From: a bacterium
GTDB lineage: Bacteria > Patescibacteriota > Saccharimonadia > Saccharimonadales > UBA4665
NCBI GenBank assembly: GCA_021851735.1
Contig: JAJZCD010000005.1
Span: 1 to 46,086 of the forward strand
Direction of reading: 5' to 3'
DNA: 46,086 bases
Shown here: piece by piece, positions 1-9,240 of the stretch
Layout: every line of letters begins with the position of its first letter
Position numbering within the stretch: position 1 is the first letter of the stretch
Position numbers and translations under genes: made by a program
The notes under the pieces: generated by a model
What the model saw: the letters and a program-made list of their open reading frames with translations, nothing else
The model's database searches: none
What the model was told of the DNA's origin: nothing

Positions 1-2
1 AT

Positions 3-110
3 ACACTGTATACTTGGGGCTTTTTCGGTGCCAACGTAAAGGTCAAACCTTCGCAAGTCACACCAGTGGAACTGGTGGATTACCTTTGGGGATATTTAGA
101 TTACTTGTGA
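3..110 (+). CDS. C-terminal fragment of a CDS entering from the left edge (…TLYTWGFFGANVKVKPSQVTPVELVDYLWGYLDYL*)
   Basis: Open frame from base 3 to a TGA at 108-110, directly abutting the stop of the convergent next gene; plausible protein composition. Start lies outside the window. Confidence 0.5.
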   Translation, partial: TLYTWGFFGANVKVKPSQVTPVELVDYLWGYLDYL

Positions 111-476
111 TTACCAGACATATTTCCAAGCCGTACCATCCCACCAGCGGTAACCATACTCCTTGACGGGATCGTTATACGGACAAGTAGTGGTCGATAC
201 GGCACCAACGTTCCGGATGTCATTACCATATTCATAACGGGTGATAGGAGCACATACCGCAGCCGCTTCAACTCCATAGTGACATGAACCCTGTTCGTTC
301 AGTGTCGTAGTTACCTCATAGTTGTACGCCACAGTTGTTGTCGCTTTGGGCGCTGAGCATGCGCTTGTTAGAGAACTTGCATTGCTCGCCATGGCAAATG
401 TTGGCGACGCAATCGCACATAAACCTACCAATGCGACCGTCATGCTAGATATTCCATATTTTATTCGTTTTATCAT
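111..476 (-). CDS. Small secreted protein with Cys residues and a C-terminal YRWWDGTAWKYVW motif
   Basis: N-terminal signal peptide (MIKRIKYGISSMTVALVGLCAIASPTFAMA); strong Shine-Dalgarno (gggagg, 8 nt before ATG). Confidence 0.7.
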   Translation of the reverse strand: MIKRIKYGISSMTVALVGLCAIASPTFAMASNASSLTSACSAPKATTTVAYNYEVTTTLNEQGSCHYGVEAAAVCAPITRYEYGNDIRNVGAVSTTTCPYNDPVKEYGYRWWDGTAWKYVW

Positions 477-858
477 ACAATTAACCTCCCATCCTTAATT
501 ATTGTAATGCTACGCTCATTGCTGGACAACCAAAATAACTATAGCAATACGCAGACGTATCCATCAAGTCATTGCGAAAATCCAACCACTATCGAGGTCT
601 TACGCCTGGATAACGCAACTACAGTAGACGCCTAGACTTTTTCCTTTTGAACCATATACGATAACTACCCAAAAATCCGCAGGATAGCACAGCCCATACG
701 CATTCGATACGTTACCGTGCCGGGCTATATCAATAAGATTGATAGTGATACACGGAGGAGCCATAATCCGCACCTTGAACCAATCGTACAAGGCTTGCTA
801 CATCGATGGAGCATATAGCTCATAGAATATATTGTGCAAGTCGCGTATATTCAGAAGT

Positions 859-1305
859 ATGAAAAAACAATCTACCTCATTACGATCAAACCCAATTTGG
901 AAAGAGATGTATGCTTTAGCCGACTACATGTACGACCGGCAGGTTGAAATCACTGCGAAGTTCCCTGATGAACGATGGGTTACGGTAGCCAAGCTCCGCA
1001 ATACCGCAAACGATGCCATGTTTTACATATCACTAGCGATTGGCAGCAGCCATCTGTATGCGGCAGCATTCGAGTGGAATAGTGCGCGCAAGTACATATT
1101 TGCCATGCAAACTGAGTATATGTTTGCCGGCAAACAAAAGCTCCTGGACACTGAGCCGGAGATCATGAAAAGAATTGACAATCTGCTTCAGGAGGTCGAT
1201 ACACAATTGGCTGCTTCCGAAGAGGCAAGCAAGGAGAAAGACCGTAAAGACCTAGAACCCTGGCTTGAGAAACATCGGCTTTGGAAAGAGATAAACAACA
1301 ACTAG
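859..1305 (+). CDS. Four-helix-bundle protein, 23S rRNA intervening-sequence/Avd-like
   Basis: Helical protein with FPDERWVTVAKLRNTANDAMFYISLAIGSS, resembling the S23/Avd family; start trimmed to the ATG at 859, which has TATATT 7 nt upstream. Confidence 0.45.
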   Translation: MKKQSTSLRSNPIWKEMYALADYMYDRQVEITAKFPDERWVTVAKLRNTANDAMFYISLAIGSSHLYAAAFEWNSARKYIFAMQTEYMFAGKQKLLDTEPEIMKRIDNLLQEVDTQLAASEEASKEKDRKDLEPWLEKHRLWKEINNN

Positions 1306-1608
1306 CGAGTTTGTTGCCACCAAGCATGCTGGTGCAGCCGCAAGCGCTTGGCTCTGAGTTCGTCACCAGTCGACTCTCCATACGCACTGGAAACGGAAGA
1401 CTTAGGGGCACCAGTTTGTGGCAACCACTGCGATTCCTTGCATCGCTATCTTGCTTCTCCTAGAATGTAGCCATAGCCTTTATAATCAGGGAACGCTAGG
1501 AAGGCTTGGCAAATAGCTTGAGGGATAACCTAACAGATAGTCAACGTATCTTGCAGAAAGTGCATAGTACTGCATTGTAAATCATACATAAGGCATAAGG
1601 ATAAAAGA

Positions 1609-2676
1609 ATGAGTGACCAAGTATACCCAGACCCAATAACAGCCTATGAAGCACTGATAGGGCCTTCCGGACCAGGTGTCTCATTACATGATATTCGTAA
1701 CGAGCCCAGCTTAGTCGACATTAGTGAATCATGGCTACAGCAGCATGGGATTAAGCCAAACGATCCAGCAGAGGCACAGGATCTTATATGTAGAGTCCAG
1801 GATACTATTTGGAAACAATTTACGATCTCACTGTGCGGCGAATTACCAGAAGAGAAAGTTGATGCGTTTGATCAGGTCTGGAGTGCTATACCTAGCGTAG
1901 AAGTAGCTCTTGCCTGGCTAAAAATATATTTCCCAGGTTATGACGCGCTGGCAGAACGCGCCCAAGCAGCTATTACCCATGAAATTGAAGCTGCCACATA
2001 TAAGAAGCAGCTGGTATCGTCTTGGGCTAAGCTAGCATGGCACAAAAAGCCGGCTTTTTCTGGAGACCTTCTCAGCCCAACGCAATTAGTAAAATGGGGT
2101 CTGATCAAAAACGAACAAGACAGTGAGCGTAAGCCCCTCATTGAAAAAATATATAAAGAGCTAGAAAGACGCGTCGGCTTAACTATAGCAGCTATCATGA
2201 CTGATGAGCAGTTGTACGATTTCGAGTCTACAGGTAAAAGTGATAGCTCTGCCGACGATGACGACCAAAAAGAAAAACTTCTCGAAGACGCCGTTCCCTA
2301 CTACAAAGTCATAGTCAGCGCAGAAGCAAGAAAACTCGGCTCTGACATCCAGAACAGCTATCATAAACTTGATCTGATTGAGAATCACCAGCCAGACGTT
2401 AGCGACCAACTACACGATTTTCTAGAAAATTACGTAGTAGATAGCTCCGTTGAAGAGACTGCCGACGCGCTGCACAGCCCTGAGGTTAGACGATACTACA
2501 TAGACTGGTTACCATACGAGCTACTCAAGGCCGTGAATTCAAAAAGAATAACACCTAGATATATGAGTGAATACCTCCAACTACATTTTGAGAGTCAGCA
2601 AGACATAGATAAATGGCTACGAGACCGGTGGACCCTATGGTTCGACAAACCTTATCCTGAGATACCCACGGAATAA
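1609..2676 (+). CDS. Hypothetical acidic protein, possibly with a DUF5663-like segment
   Basis: Long ORF (355 aa) with SD-like aagga upstream; segment CGELPEEKVDAFDQVWSAIPSVEVALAWLKIYFPGYDALAERA recalls small CPR DUFs; no firm family. Confidence 0.6.
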   Translation: MSDQVYPDPITAYEALIGPSGPGVSLHDIRNEPSLVDISESWLQQHGIKPNDPAEAQDLICRVQDTIWKQFTISLCGELPEEKVDAFDQVWSAIPSVEVALAWLKIYFPGYDALAERAQAAITHEIEAATYKKQLVSSWAKLAWHKKPAFSGDLLSPTQLVKWGLIKNEQDSERKPLIEKIYKELERRVGLTIAAIMTDEQLYDFESTGKSDSSADDDDQKEKLLEDAVPYYKVIVSAEARKLGSDIQNSYHKLDLIENHQPDVSDQLHDFLENYVVDSSVEETADALHSPEVRRYYIDWLPYELLKAVNSKRITPRYMSEYLQLHFESQQDIDKWLRDRWTLWFDKPYPEIPTE

Positions 2677-2836
2677 CCACAGTTCAAGAAGTAAGGATAC
2701 CAGTCATTTTTGGCGTCCACATCGTAGCCACCTAATGAGCGTTCGCATAGACGCAAGCCCACTTTCTAGAAACCGCTACGATCAACCTCGTACATACGAT
2801 AGCATGTCAACTTTTGCAGCTCTAGGCACGCAATAA

Positions 2837-4165
2837 TTACAGCTCCACCTTATACATAACTACACCATGAGAAGGGACAACCGCAGCAACAGTACCCTTC
2901 GTTTTGCTGGAGGTATGCGTCCACACGTTGCGGAGGATATATGAAGGCCGGCTTTTGAGGCCTATTTGTGTAGTTGTCGTTCTAATAACCGCGGAAGTAC
3001 TCGTATTATTAAACAACAAGACTGCGTCGCTCCCACCTAGTAACGGTTTAGCGAGTATCCAATGCCCACTAGATCGGCTGACCAGGTGTCCTTGCTCACC
3101 CAGAGGGTCCTGATCTATAGCAATAACCTCTGAATTGGTCAGGATTTGTTTAGTGGCTGTCGACATGCTCGCAAGATCATTTCCGGCTATGAGAGGTGCT
3201 GCTTCTTCTGCCCAGAGGCTAAATTCAGCGCGACTTACCGTTGTACTCATAGTACCGTTCCCAACTTCAAGCATATCCGGATCGTTCCAGCCTCCCGGCT
3301 TGGCATAGCCGTGCAATGCTAAATCGTACGATTCATTAGACGGCAGACCCTGAACACCGAGAATATGCCGGACCATCTGAGTATAGCTCGCTGAGATATC
3401 GTGAGTGACGCGCCACATATTAGCGAACTTGGGAGCCCATTGCCAGTCGTGGTTATGGTCGTTGCCATTATTAACATTAGCATCGTTGACATCAAAGAAG
3501 ATTGGGCGGCCGGTAGCTTTTAAGGCACGCGCCATACGCTGCGCGTCACCCTCAGCTATAGAATCGGGTATAGTGCCACGTGTCGTAGTGCCTGGTACGT
3601 TGCAATAATCAAACTTAAGATAGTCAACTCCCCACGAAGCAAACGTTTTTGCATCTTGCTGGTAATGGCCATAGCTACCCGCTGACGTGCCAGCGCAGTT
3701 AGTCCGCCCAGCACTCGTATAAATCCCAAACTTCAAGCCCTTGGAGTGTACGTAATTCGCCAACGCCTTGATGCCATCGGGGAACTTGGCAGGGTTAGCA
3801 ACCAACTGACCCTTGCTGTTACGCTGCAACATATCCCAACCGCCATCAAGATTCACATACGTATATCCGGCCGCCGCCATTCCCGAAGAAACTAGCGCCT
3901 GTGTCTCCCGCTTAACGGTCGCTCCTGTTACGGAGGTACCAAAATGGTTATAGCCGTTCCAGCCCATGGGAGGAGTCGGAGCAATCGCGCACATTGCAGT
4001 ACAGGCAACTGGTGCGGCGACTGCGGAGAATACCCCATAAATTCCACCAACGATGGCGATCGTTACAAATATGAGAATCCTAGTCTCTGACAATTTACGC
4101 CAGATACTGCGATGATTGTGCAGGTGCTTTGAACCTGGGCGGGGTAACTTCTTCTCGCGTACCAT
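2837..4165 (-). CDS. Membrane-anchored alpha-galactosidase, glycoside hydrolase family 27
   Basis: APTPPMGWNGYNHFG, YTYVNLDGGWD, YLKFDYCN and GGWNDPDMLEVGNG are GH27 signatures; N-terminal TM/signal segment. Start trimmed to MVREKKLP, with aaggga upstream. Confidence 0.9.
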   Translation of the reverse strand: MVREKKLPRPGSKHLHNHRSIWRKLSETRILIFVTIAIVGGIYGVFSAVAAPVACTAMCAIAPTPPMGWNGYNHFGTSVTGATVKRETQALVSSGMAAAGYTYVNLDGGWDMLQRNSKGQLVANPAKFPDGIKALANYVHSKGLKFGIYTSAGRTNCAGTSAGSYGHYQQDAKTFASWGVDYLKFDYCNVPGTTTRGTIPDSIAEGDAQRMARALKATGRPIFFDVNDANVNNGNDHNHDWQWAPKFANMWRVTHDISASYTQMVRHILGVQGLPSNESYDLALHGYAKPGGWNDPDMLEVGNGTMSTTVSRAEFSLWAEEAAPLIAGNDLASMSTATKQILTNSEVIAIDQDPLGEQGHLVSRSSGHWILAKPLLGGSDAVLLFNNTSTSAVIRTTTTQIGLKSRPSYILRNVWTHTSSKTKGTVAAVVPSHGVVMYKVEL

Positions 4166-4218
4166 GTCGAATATTCCCTTGTTTTCTATGTTATGAGTAA
4201 GTATGTACCGATGGCTAG

Positions 4219-4248
4219 ATAGTAAACTCATAGTAACCAAAGTGTCAA
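4219..4248 (-). promoter_or_regulatory. Sigma70-like promoter for the GH27 gene (TTGACA-18-TACTAT)
   Basis: Minus strand reads TTGACA ctttggttactatgagtt TACTAT, followed by a ~50-nt leader with an SD-like element. Confidence 0.55.
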
Positions 4249-4336
4249 CTGTTTAGTTAGCAGTACCGTACACCTTTTGTGTATTGGAGCAACATAAAAT
4301 AACAGCCACCGCTAGTGCCTAAAAACACATCTTGTA

Positions 4337-5365
4337 CTACGCCTTGTTAGAGTGATCAGAGTGATGGCCAGTGCCCATGCGTAATCTACGGGGATAACGT
4401 ATTATGAAGTGTAGTATTTTCCGGAGGAGAGTTTTCCCATATTTGATCAGCACCACAAGTATCGCAACCAAAACAGCCGCAGCGGGTATGACGACCCGCA
4501 GGTTTAGATACAGAAAACGCTTGTTAACGACAGTGAAGGTAGAAGCATTAGCGTCCTTGTACTGGAGCTTGAGCCGATACATTCCCGATTGTGCATACAG
4601 GTTGTGCCGGAACGGCAGCGTTGTCTCGAATAACCGGCTGGTACCCGGCAAAATAAGGCCTGAACCTGGATTAACGACCGTGGTACCTATAATGTGGCCT
4701 CCCGGGTCGTACAAGGTAAGTTGCGCCCTGGGCGTAGTTTGCGTATTACCTTGGTTACGGAATGTTAGATAGTTCGTGACGGGCAGACTGAATCGCAGTG
4801 AGCCAACTGTAAAAGGTAACAACCGTATAGCATGGGTTCCTCCTCCCGCTGTCGCAAGGAATACAAGGGAAGCGACACTTGAACGTATAGAAACATTGGT
4901 TCGCGTACCGGGCAATATACTGTCCGCAGGGCTAAAGATAACTGCACCGTAATGGCCGCCGGGAGCAAGCTTGTTGACGTTATTAATATCTACCGTAACA
5001 CGCTTTGTCTGATGTGGTGTTAACACAATCGCAGCATCCGGAAAACTAATAGCACCCTCGAGGCTATGTGGATTCGTGCTTGGCTTGTATTTCGACCCGT
5101 AAAAGCTAACCGCTCCAGTTTCATTGAGCGCTCCGAAATCTAGGGCATCCAATTGGATTAGCAACGTTTTTCCAGTCAAATTCGTGACATCAATGCTCAA
5201 TGTCTTGTGCGTCTCGCCGGGATCGAGCTGCAAATTTGTCAGTGCCGGGGATACTCGTATGGTATTAGCACTGACAGCGGCAGCGAAAGCATTCGTGTGA
5301 GAGAATACAAAAAAGACGCATACACCAAGTAACGATACGACCAAAAGGCGCACATGGTGCATCAT
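4337..5365 (-). CDS. DUF916-like (WxL-interacting-type) surface protein with C-terminal TM
   Basis: Signal peptide, two Ig-like halves (IRVSPALTNLQLDPGETHKTLSIDVTNLTGKTLLI…GGHYGAVIFSP), C-terminal TM and basic tail; 4-bp overlap with upstream paralogue. Confidence 0.65.
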   Translation of the reverse strand: MMHHVRLLVVSLLGVCVFFVFSHTNAFAAAVSANTIRVSPALTNLQLDPGETHKTLSIDVTNLTGKTLLIQLDALDFGALNETGAVSFYGSKYKPSTNPHSLEGAISFPDAAIVLTPHQTKRVTVDINNVNKLAPGGHYGAVIFSPADSILPGTRTNVSIRSSVASLVFLATAGGGTHAIRLLPFTVGSLRFSLPVTNYLTFRNQGNTQTTPRAQLTLYDPGGHIIGTTVVNPGSGLILPGTSRLFETTLPFRHNLYAQSGMYRLKLQYKDANASTFTVVNKRFLYLNLRVVIPAAAVLVAILVVLIKYGKTLLRKILHFIIRYPRRLRMGTGHHSDHSNKA

Positions 5366-6423
5366 TTTCGCACTTTTTTACTTAAATGGTAGGCTCGTGC
5401 AACAAGTTTGCGCCCCATCCCAAAAAGACCGACCGCAGCAAGGATAACGAACAAAAGAGAGATGCTAAGTATTTTCCATGGTATGACCCAAAATGATACT
5501 ACAGCGGTCGTCGGTATGTCCATAGATCCGTTGTTGTATACCATAACCAGTTTGGCATAGTATTTTCCGAATCGAAATTTCTTCGCATTGGAAAAGTTCC
5601 ATTGCAGCCGCTGAACAACGTTACCATGCTTGTCAGTGATTTTTTGGCCGTTTACTAGTTTTGGTACGTATACAGGGAAACCATCCGCAAAGGACTGCCG
5701 GAACAGTCGTGACGAGCCAGGTAATACATTACCGGCCGCCGGATTAATGGGTAGCGTGTCTATAACATTGCCACCTGACGGGTTACGGCTAATATATATG
5801 TCCCCTGAGGGAGGCAAGTAGATATTCCCCGTATTCTTAATCAGGACTGAAAATTGAGCGGGCAGGAATTCAAATAGCTTCTTATTAATAGAAAACTTAG
5901 ATACTTTAAGCTGTGGATGTTCATTGCCATTTTGAGCGTTAAGCAACACCAGCACCGCATTACCTGATTTGACACTCTCCGTATTGTGTTTAATTGGGAG
6001 TGCAGCAGTTTGCGGCTTAAACACAACTGCATAGTAGTAGCCCATACTGGCCGTTGCAGGTAAAGTAATAGTCATCGTAATGGGCGACCATATGTTCGGC
6101 TGAGCTACAAGTGACGTTTTCGAGAACTTCACCCACTTCAGAAAAGCATCTGATGCCTTGCCAGGATAGATTTGTGCCTGACCGCTCGTACCATATGGAC
6201 GAAAAGTCTCAAGCTGCACGCCGATTCTAATTGGAACCGATTCATTATTCTCAACTTGCAGGGTAGTCGTGACACTGTGGCCCGGTTTACCCGTAAGGTT
6301 CACGGATATAGGTGTCGTCGTAATGTTTGTACCCTGTACACTTGGTAGTGCAAAGGCGTCTTGGCTAGTGACACAGCACAGTACTACAAGAAGTACACTT
6401 ATAAACGACAGGCATTTTTTCAT
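5362..6423 (-). CDS. DUF916-like surface protein with C-terminal TM (paralogue of 4337..5365)
   Basis: Signal peptide; VNLTGKPGHSVTTTLQVENNESVPIRIGVQLETF…MGYYYAVVFKP; C-terminal TM and basic tail. Confidence 0.65.
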   Translation of the reverse strand: MKKCLSFISVLLVVLCCVTSQDAFALPSVQGTNITTTPISVNLTGKPGHSVTTTLQVENNESVPIRIGVQLETFRPYGTSGQAQIYPGKASDAFLKWVKFSKTSLVAQPNIWSPITMTITLPATASMGYYYAVVFKPQTAALPIKHNTESVKSGNAVLVLLNAQNGNEHPQLKVSKFSINKKLFEFLPAQFSVLIKNTGNIYLPPSGDIYISRNPSGGNVIDTLPINPAAGNVLPGSSRLFRQSFADGFPVYVPKLVNGQKITDKHGNVVQRLQWNFSNAKKFRFGKYYAKLVMVYNNGSMDIPTTAVVSFWVIPWKILSISLLFVILAAVGLFGMGRKLVARAYHLSKKVRK

Positions 6424-6457
6424 ACGCTTTCTTTATTGTACAGGTGCGTTTAGAAAA

Positions 6458-7513
6458 CTAGAAGCTTCCCGCACCAATGATCGTTATGGTGTCTGCATAG
6501 TCAGCAGCGGCAGGTGTAGTTGGAGAGATCGCGGCATACTCCTTAACCGTAACTATAGCGCCGTTAGCTGTACCCGTAGATGACGCTATCTGACGAGGCG
6601 TTCCATCCAAGCCGCTCCCATTTCCTGCACCTGATGACGCATACGCAGCTGTAGCAGACGTCGTACCCGCGCCTGAACCTTGTGTAATGCCCGCTGCGGG
6701 CAAACCAGTGAGATATCCCTCAGTACCAGCCACCAAGGTTCCGTTCGTACCAGGCGTTTTAGATGCAATGGTATAGTTCTCCGTGGCAGATTTAAGCCCT
6801 GAATTAGCATCAGACGCCCACAAGAACCAACCATATGTTGCGTTTGTGTTGACGGTCGCAGTAATACCGGTCGTACCAGTTACCGAGCCCGTCGATAGCG
6901 TTCCCAGGTTATCCGCATTCGCATTGAGTGCTAGCGTGAACGATGGCGGTACAGTTGCACTGACGGTCACTTGGTCATTGCTAATAATATCCGTTTCAAC
7001 TGTCTGGGCGGCATCAGTGCCGGCGGTAATCACGACGGGCTGTTGCCCAGTAGTTGTAGGATTCGTAGTGATCGCACTGCCGGTCAGGACGCCACAGTAT
7101 GATGTGCTCGGACTTAAGGCCGACATTGACGAGAATGTAATGAGCCCCGTAGCGCCACCTGCCGCAGTTGGAGTACCGGGTAGGTTTAAAGAAGCCCCCG
7201 TAATTGCCGTACAGTTAACTGCGTTGTACGTCTGCGAATATGTTTGGGTTGTGTTTATTGATCCGTTAGTAGCTCCCGTGTAGTTTGGGAAAGATAGCGT
7301 GAGTGTGCTGCCAGTATTGCTACTAGAAGTCGTAAACTCAAAAATAATAGCAGAAGCCGCCCCTGCGTCCATATTAGTCAGAATAACTGAAGAATGCGTT
7401 AAGTATGTTGCTGCGGATACACTCTGGGTAACCATAAAATTGGCAGCTACTAGTAATAAAGCACCCGCGAGAAGTGGTAACTTCCCCCTAACTTTTCCTT
7501 TCGCTTTCAGCAT
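6458..7513 (-). CDS. Secreted Thr/Ser/Ala-rich surface protein with WxL-like C-terminal module
   Basis: Signal peptide MLKAKGKVRGKLPLLAGALLLVAANFMVTQSVSAA; C-terminal half with NATYGWFLWASDANSGL…GTEGYLTGL…ADYADTITIIGAGSF. Confidence 0.65.
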   Translation of the reverse strand: MLKAKGKVRGKLPLLAGALLLVAANFMVTQSVSAATYLTHSSVILTNMDAGAASAIIFEFTTSSSNTGSTLTLSFPNYTGATNGSINTTQTYSQTYNAVNCTAITGASLNLPGTPTAAGGATGLITFSSMSALSPSTSYCGVLTGSAITTNPTTTGQQPVVITAGTDAAQTVETDIISNDQVTVSATVPPSFTLALNANADNLGTLSTGSVTGTTGITATVNTNATYGWFLWASDANSGLKSATENYTIASKTPGTNGTLVAGTEGYLTGLPAAGITQGSGAGTTSATAAYASSGAGNGSGLDGTPRQIASSTGTANGAIVTVKEYAAISPTTPAAADYADTITIIGAGSF

Positions 7514-7521
7514 ATAGCTTT

Positions 7522-7550
7522 AGCATAAGCATTTGCGTAAAAAGTGTCAA
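7522..7550 (-). promoter_or_regulatory. Sigma70-like promoter (TTGACA-17-TATGCT), -10 box 8 nt from the start codon
   Basis: Minus strand: TTGACA ctttttacgcaaatgct TATGCT aaagctat ATG. Confidence 0.7.
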
Positions 7551-7561
7551 CGCTTTTTACG
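7536..7561. repeat. Perfect 9-bp inverted repeat cgtaaaaag-N8-ctttttacg around the -35 box
   Basis: Direct reading; arms at 7536-7544 and 7553-7561. Confidence 0.8.
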
Positions 7562-7574
7562 GGTAAATGTTCAG

Positions 7575-8180
7575 TCAACCGTTCCATTGCCATGATTGTA
7601 GAACCTGAGAGAACGTCTCAGACAACTCCTTGAGAGCATTCGGGTCATCAGCACTTAGCGATATATCGGCTGATTTATCGCCGTGCAGCAAAAATGCCAC
7701 ATCAGCAAAACCGTACGATTGCATATCAGCAAAAACTATAACGGGCTTGCCCTTTATATGTTCAACCGTTTCGCGGTATCGGCCAGGTTGTTGCACCCTC
7801 AGATTGTATGCACTATCATCCCGCAGTGTCGGACCGGCCAACTGGTAGACCGAAACAGTGAGGCTCCACGGTTCACCACTCCTGTAGCCAAAGGAGTACG
7901 CGTCCAGCTCTTGCGCATGTGGCGCTTGCGATGTTCTGGGCGTAAGACTCTCAGGATGACTAAAGCTAATGTATGCATCGTGCACCGTAACCGGTGACGC
8001 ATTAAACGTATGTACGGGCATCTGGATATTGGACGTTGTAAACCGTGTCGTACTCACCGGTTGGGACAGATTACGCACAGCGATCACGGCAACACCGACG
8101 CTACAGATCAGTACTACAGCCACACACATAAACATGATTTTTTTCTTGCGACTTATGGTACGCAGCAGCATGCGTGGCAT
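7575..8180 (-). CDS. Hypothetical membrane-anchored exported protein
   Basis: 201 aa, N-terminal TM (KKKIMFMCVAVVLICSVGVAVIAV), 7-bp gap to upstream gene; likely same operon. Confidence 0.6.
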   Translation of the reverse strand: MPRMLLRTISRKKKIMFMCVAVVLICSVGVAVIAVRNLSQPVSTTRFTTSNIQMPVHTFNASPVTVHDAYISFSHPESLTPRTSQAPHAQELDAYSFGYRSGEPWSLTVSVYQLAGPTLRDDSAYNLRVQQPGRYRETVEHIKGKPVIVFADMQSYGFADVAFLLHGDKSADISLSADDPNALKELSETFSQVLQSWQWNG

Positions 8181-8187
8181 AGTACGC

Positions 8188-9231
8188 TCAGTAACTCGCA
8201 GCCGCTACGAAGTTAAGCACTTCCTGGTAGTCGGTACTCGGAGGATCTGAACTGGCAGCCTTGGCGAGTACATCGAGCGTCGCAGAACCAGACGTAATAG
8301 CAGTAGGCGTTGTGAATACTGGAGTGTATGTTGTCGTTTCGGTCCCTACATTAGTGCCGCTTACGTTGTAGGGACTATCAATAGCTAACGGTCCACCGGC
8401 TGACTGGCTAGCCGTTAATCCCTGTAACCCGAAGCCATGGGTACTACTTGAGAGGTTCCCTGACAATGCAGTAATAGTGGCACCATTGGCCGCACTAAAA
8501 AGGCCACCGTTCTGACCGGCCGCAAAGATACTTGCTCCATACACGCCGTTGGTCGTTAACGAAAAACTGATCGCTCCGCTAGTCACGATAGCCCCCGGCA
8601 ATAGGTTCCCAAGGCTAAGGCTATTCGGCGAGACCGAGTACGTAATGGACGGGCTTACTGTGGCTGCCGATGCAGCGGCGCCAAATTCAGTGTTAGTAAA
8701 CAATCCTTGCATAGCGGCAACCCTGACGTAGTACGTCGTACTTGAAGCCAGGCCCACTATAGGGGTGCCACTTGTTCCCCCCCAGGCAGTGTACGACTGG
8801 TATACAGGGCTAGCCCCAAGAATACCACCGGTCTGGAGATATAGGTTACCGCTTGCAAATGTACTACTCGTAGATACCTCGACTGCAAACTGCACATCAG
8901 ACGGATAGGTACTGGTATTGGGCACATTTTCATAATCATTCAGTGTTACTAGGAGTTGGTCATAGTACGTATTCGAACCATTGCTTACGGTCGGCGCTTG
9001 CGGTATGGCAAGCTGTTCGGTCTGTACTCCGCCCGTACCGGCAGTGTTATTGGGGCTTGACTCTGTTCCGGATACTCCGCCGCCGTTCACTTGTGCATGA
9101 TATGTCGTTGAAGATGAATTACTTGTACCCGCAGGGCCAATGCTGTAACTGTTCAGGTTGTAATTAGTACTTGATGAGAACGCACCAAATAATAGCATCC
9201 CCATACTGATTGCGCGCATATATCGCATCAT
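8188..9231 (-). CDS. Secreted surface protein with Fn3-like region and the same C-terminal module as 6458..7513
   Basis: QFAVEVSTSSTFASGNLYLQTGG…LASSTTYYVRVAAM is Fn3-like; C-terminal TNGVYGASIFAAGQNGGL…TDYQEVLNFVAA. Perfect TATAAT 9 nt before ATG. Confidence 0.65.
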   Translation of the reverse strand: MMRYMRAISMGMLLFGAFSSSTNYNLNSYSIGPAGTSNSSSTTYHAQVNGGGVSGTESSPNNTAGTGGVQTEQLAIPQAPTVSNGSNTYYDQLLVTLNDYENVPNTSTYPSDVQFAVEVSTSSTFASGNLYLQTGGILGASPVYQSYTAWGGTSGTPIVGLASSTTYYVRVAAMQGLFTNTEFGAAASAATVSPSITYSVSPNSLSLGNLLPGAIVTSGAISFSLTTNGVYGASIFAAGQNGGLFSAANGATITALSGNLSSSTHGFGLQGLTASQSAGGPLAIDSPYNVSGTNVGTETTTYTPVFTTPTAITSGSATLDVLAKAASSDPPSTDYQEVLNFVAAASY

Positions 9232-9240
9232 AATACTGTC

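Noticed and set aside
600-791. 63-aa minus-strand ORF between the secreted protein and the Avd-like gene
   Set aside because: No signal peptide, SD or recognisable motif; short and unsupported, though a decayed gene is possible.
1163-1463. Short ORFs (1163..1411 - and 1281..1463 +) considered as a possible DGR template/variable repeat
   Set aside because: No second near-copy, no A-specific substitution pattern and no reverse transcriptase visible in the window.
6783-7283. 166-aa plus-strand ORF antisense to the 351-aa surface protein
   Set aside because: Shadow ORF of a low-complexity Thr/Ala/Gly-rich gene; no promoter or family signature, while the minus-strand frame has a signal peptide and promoter.
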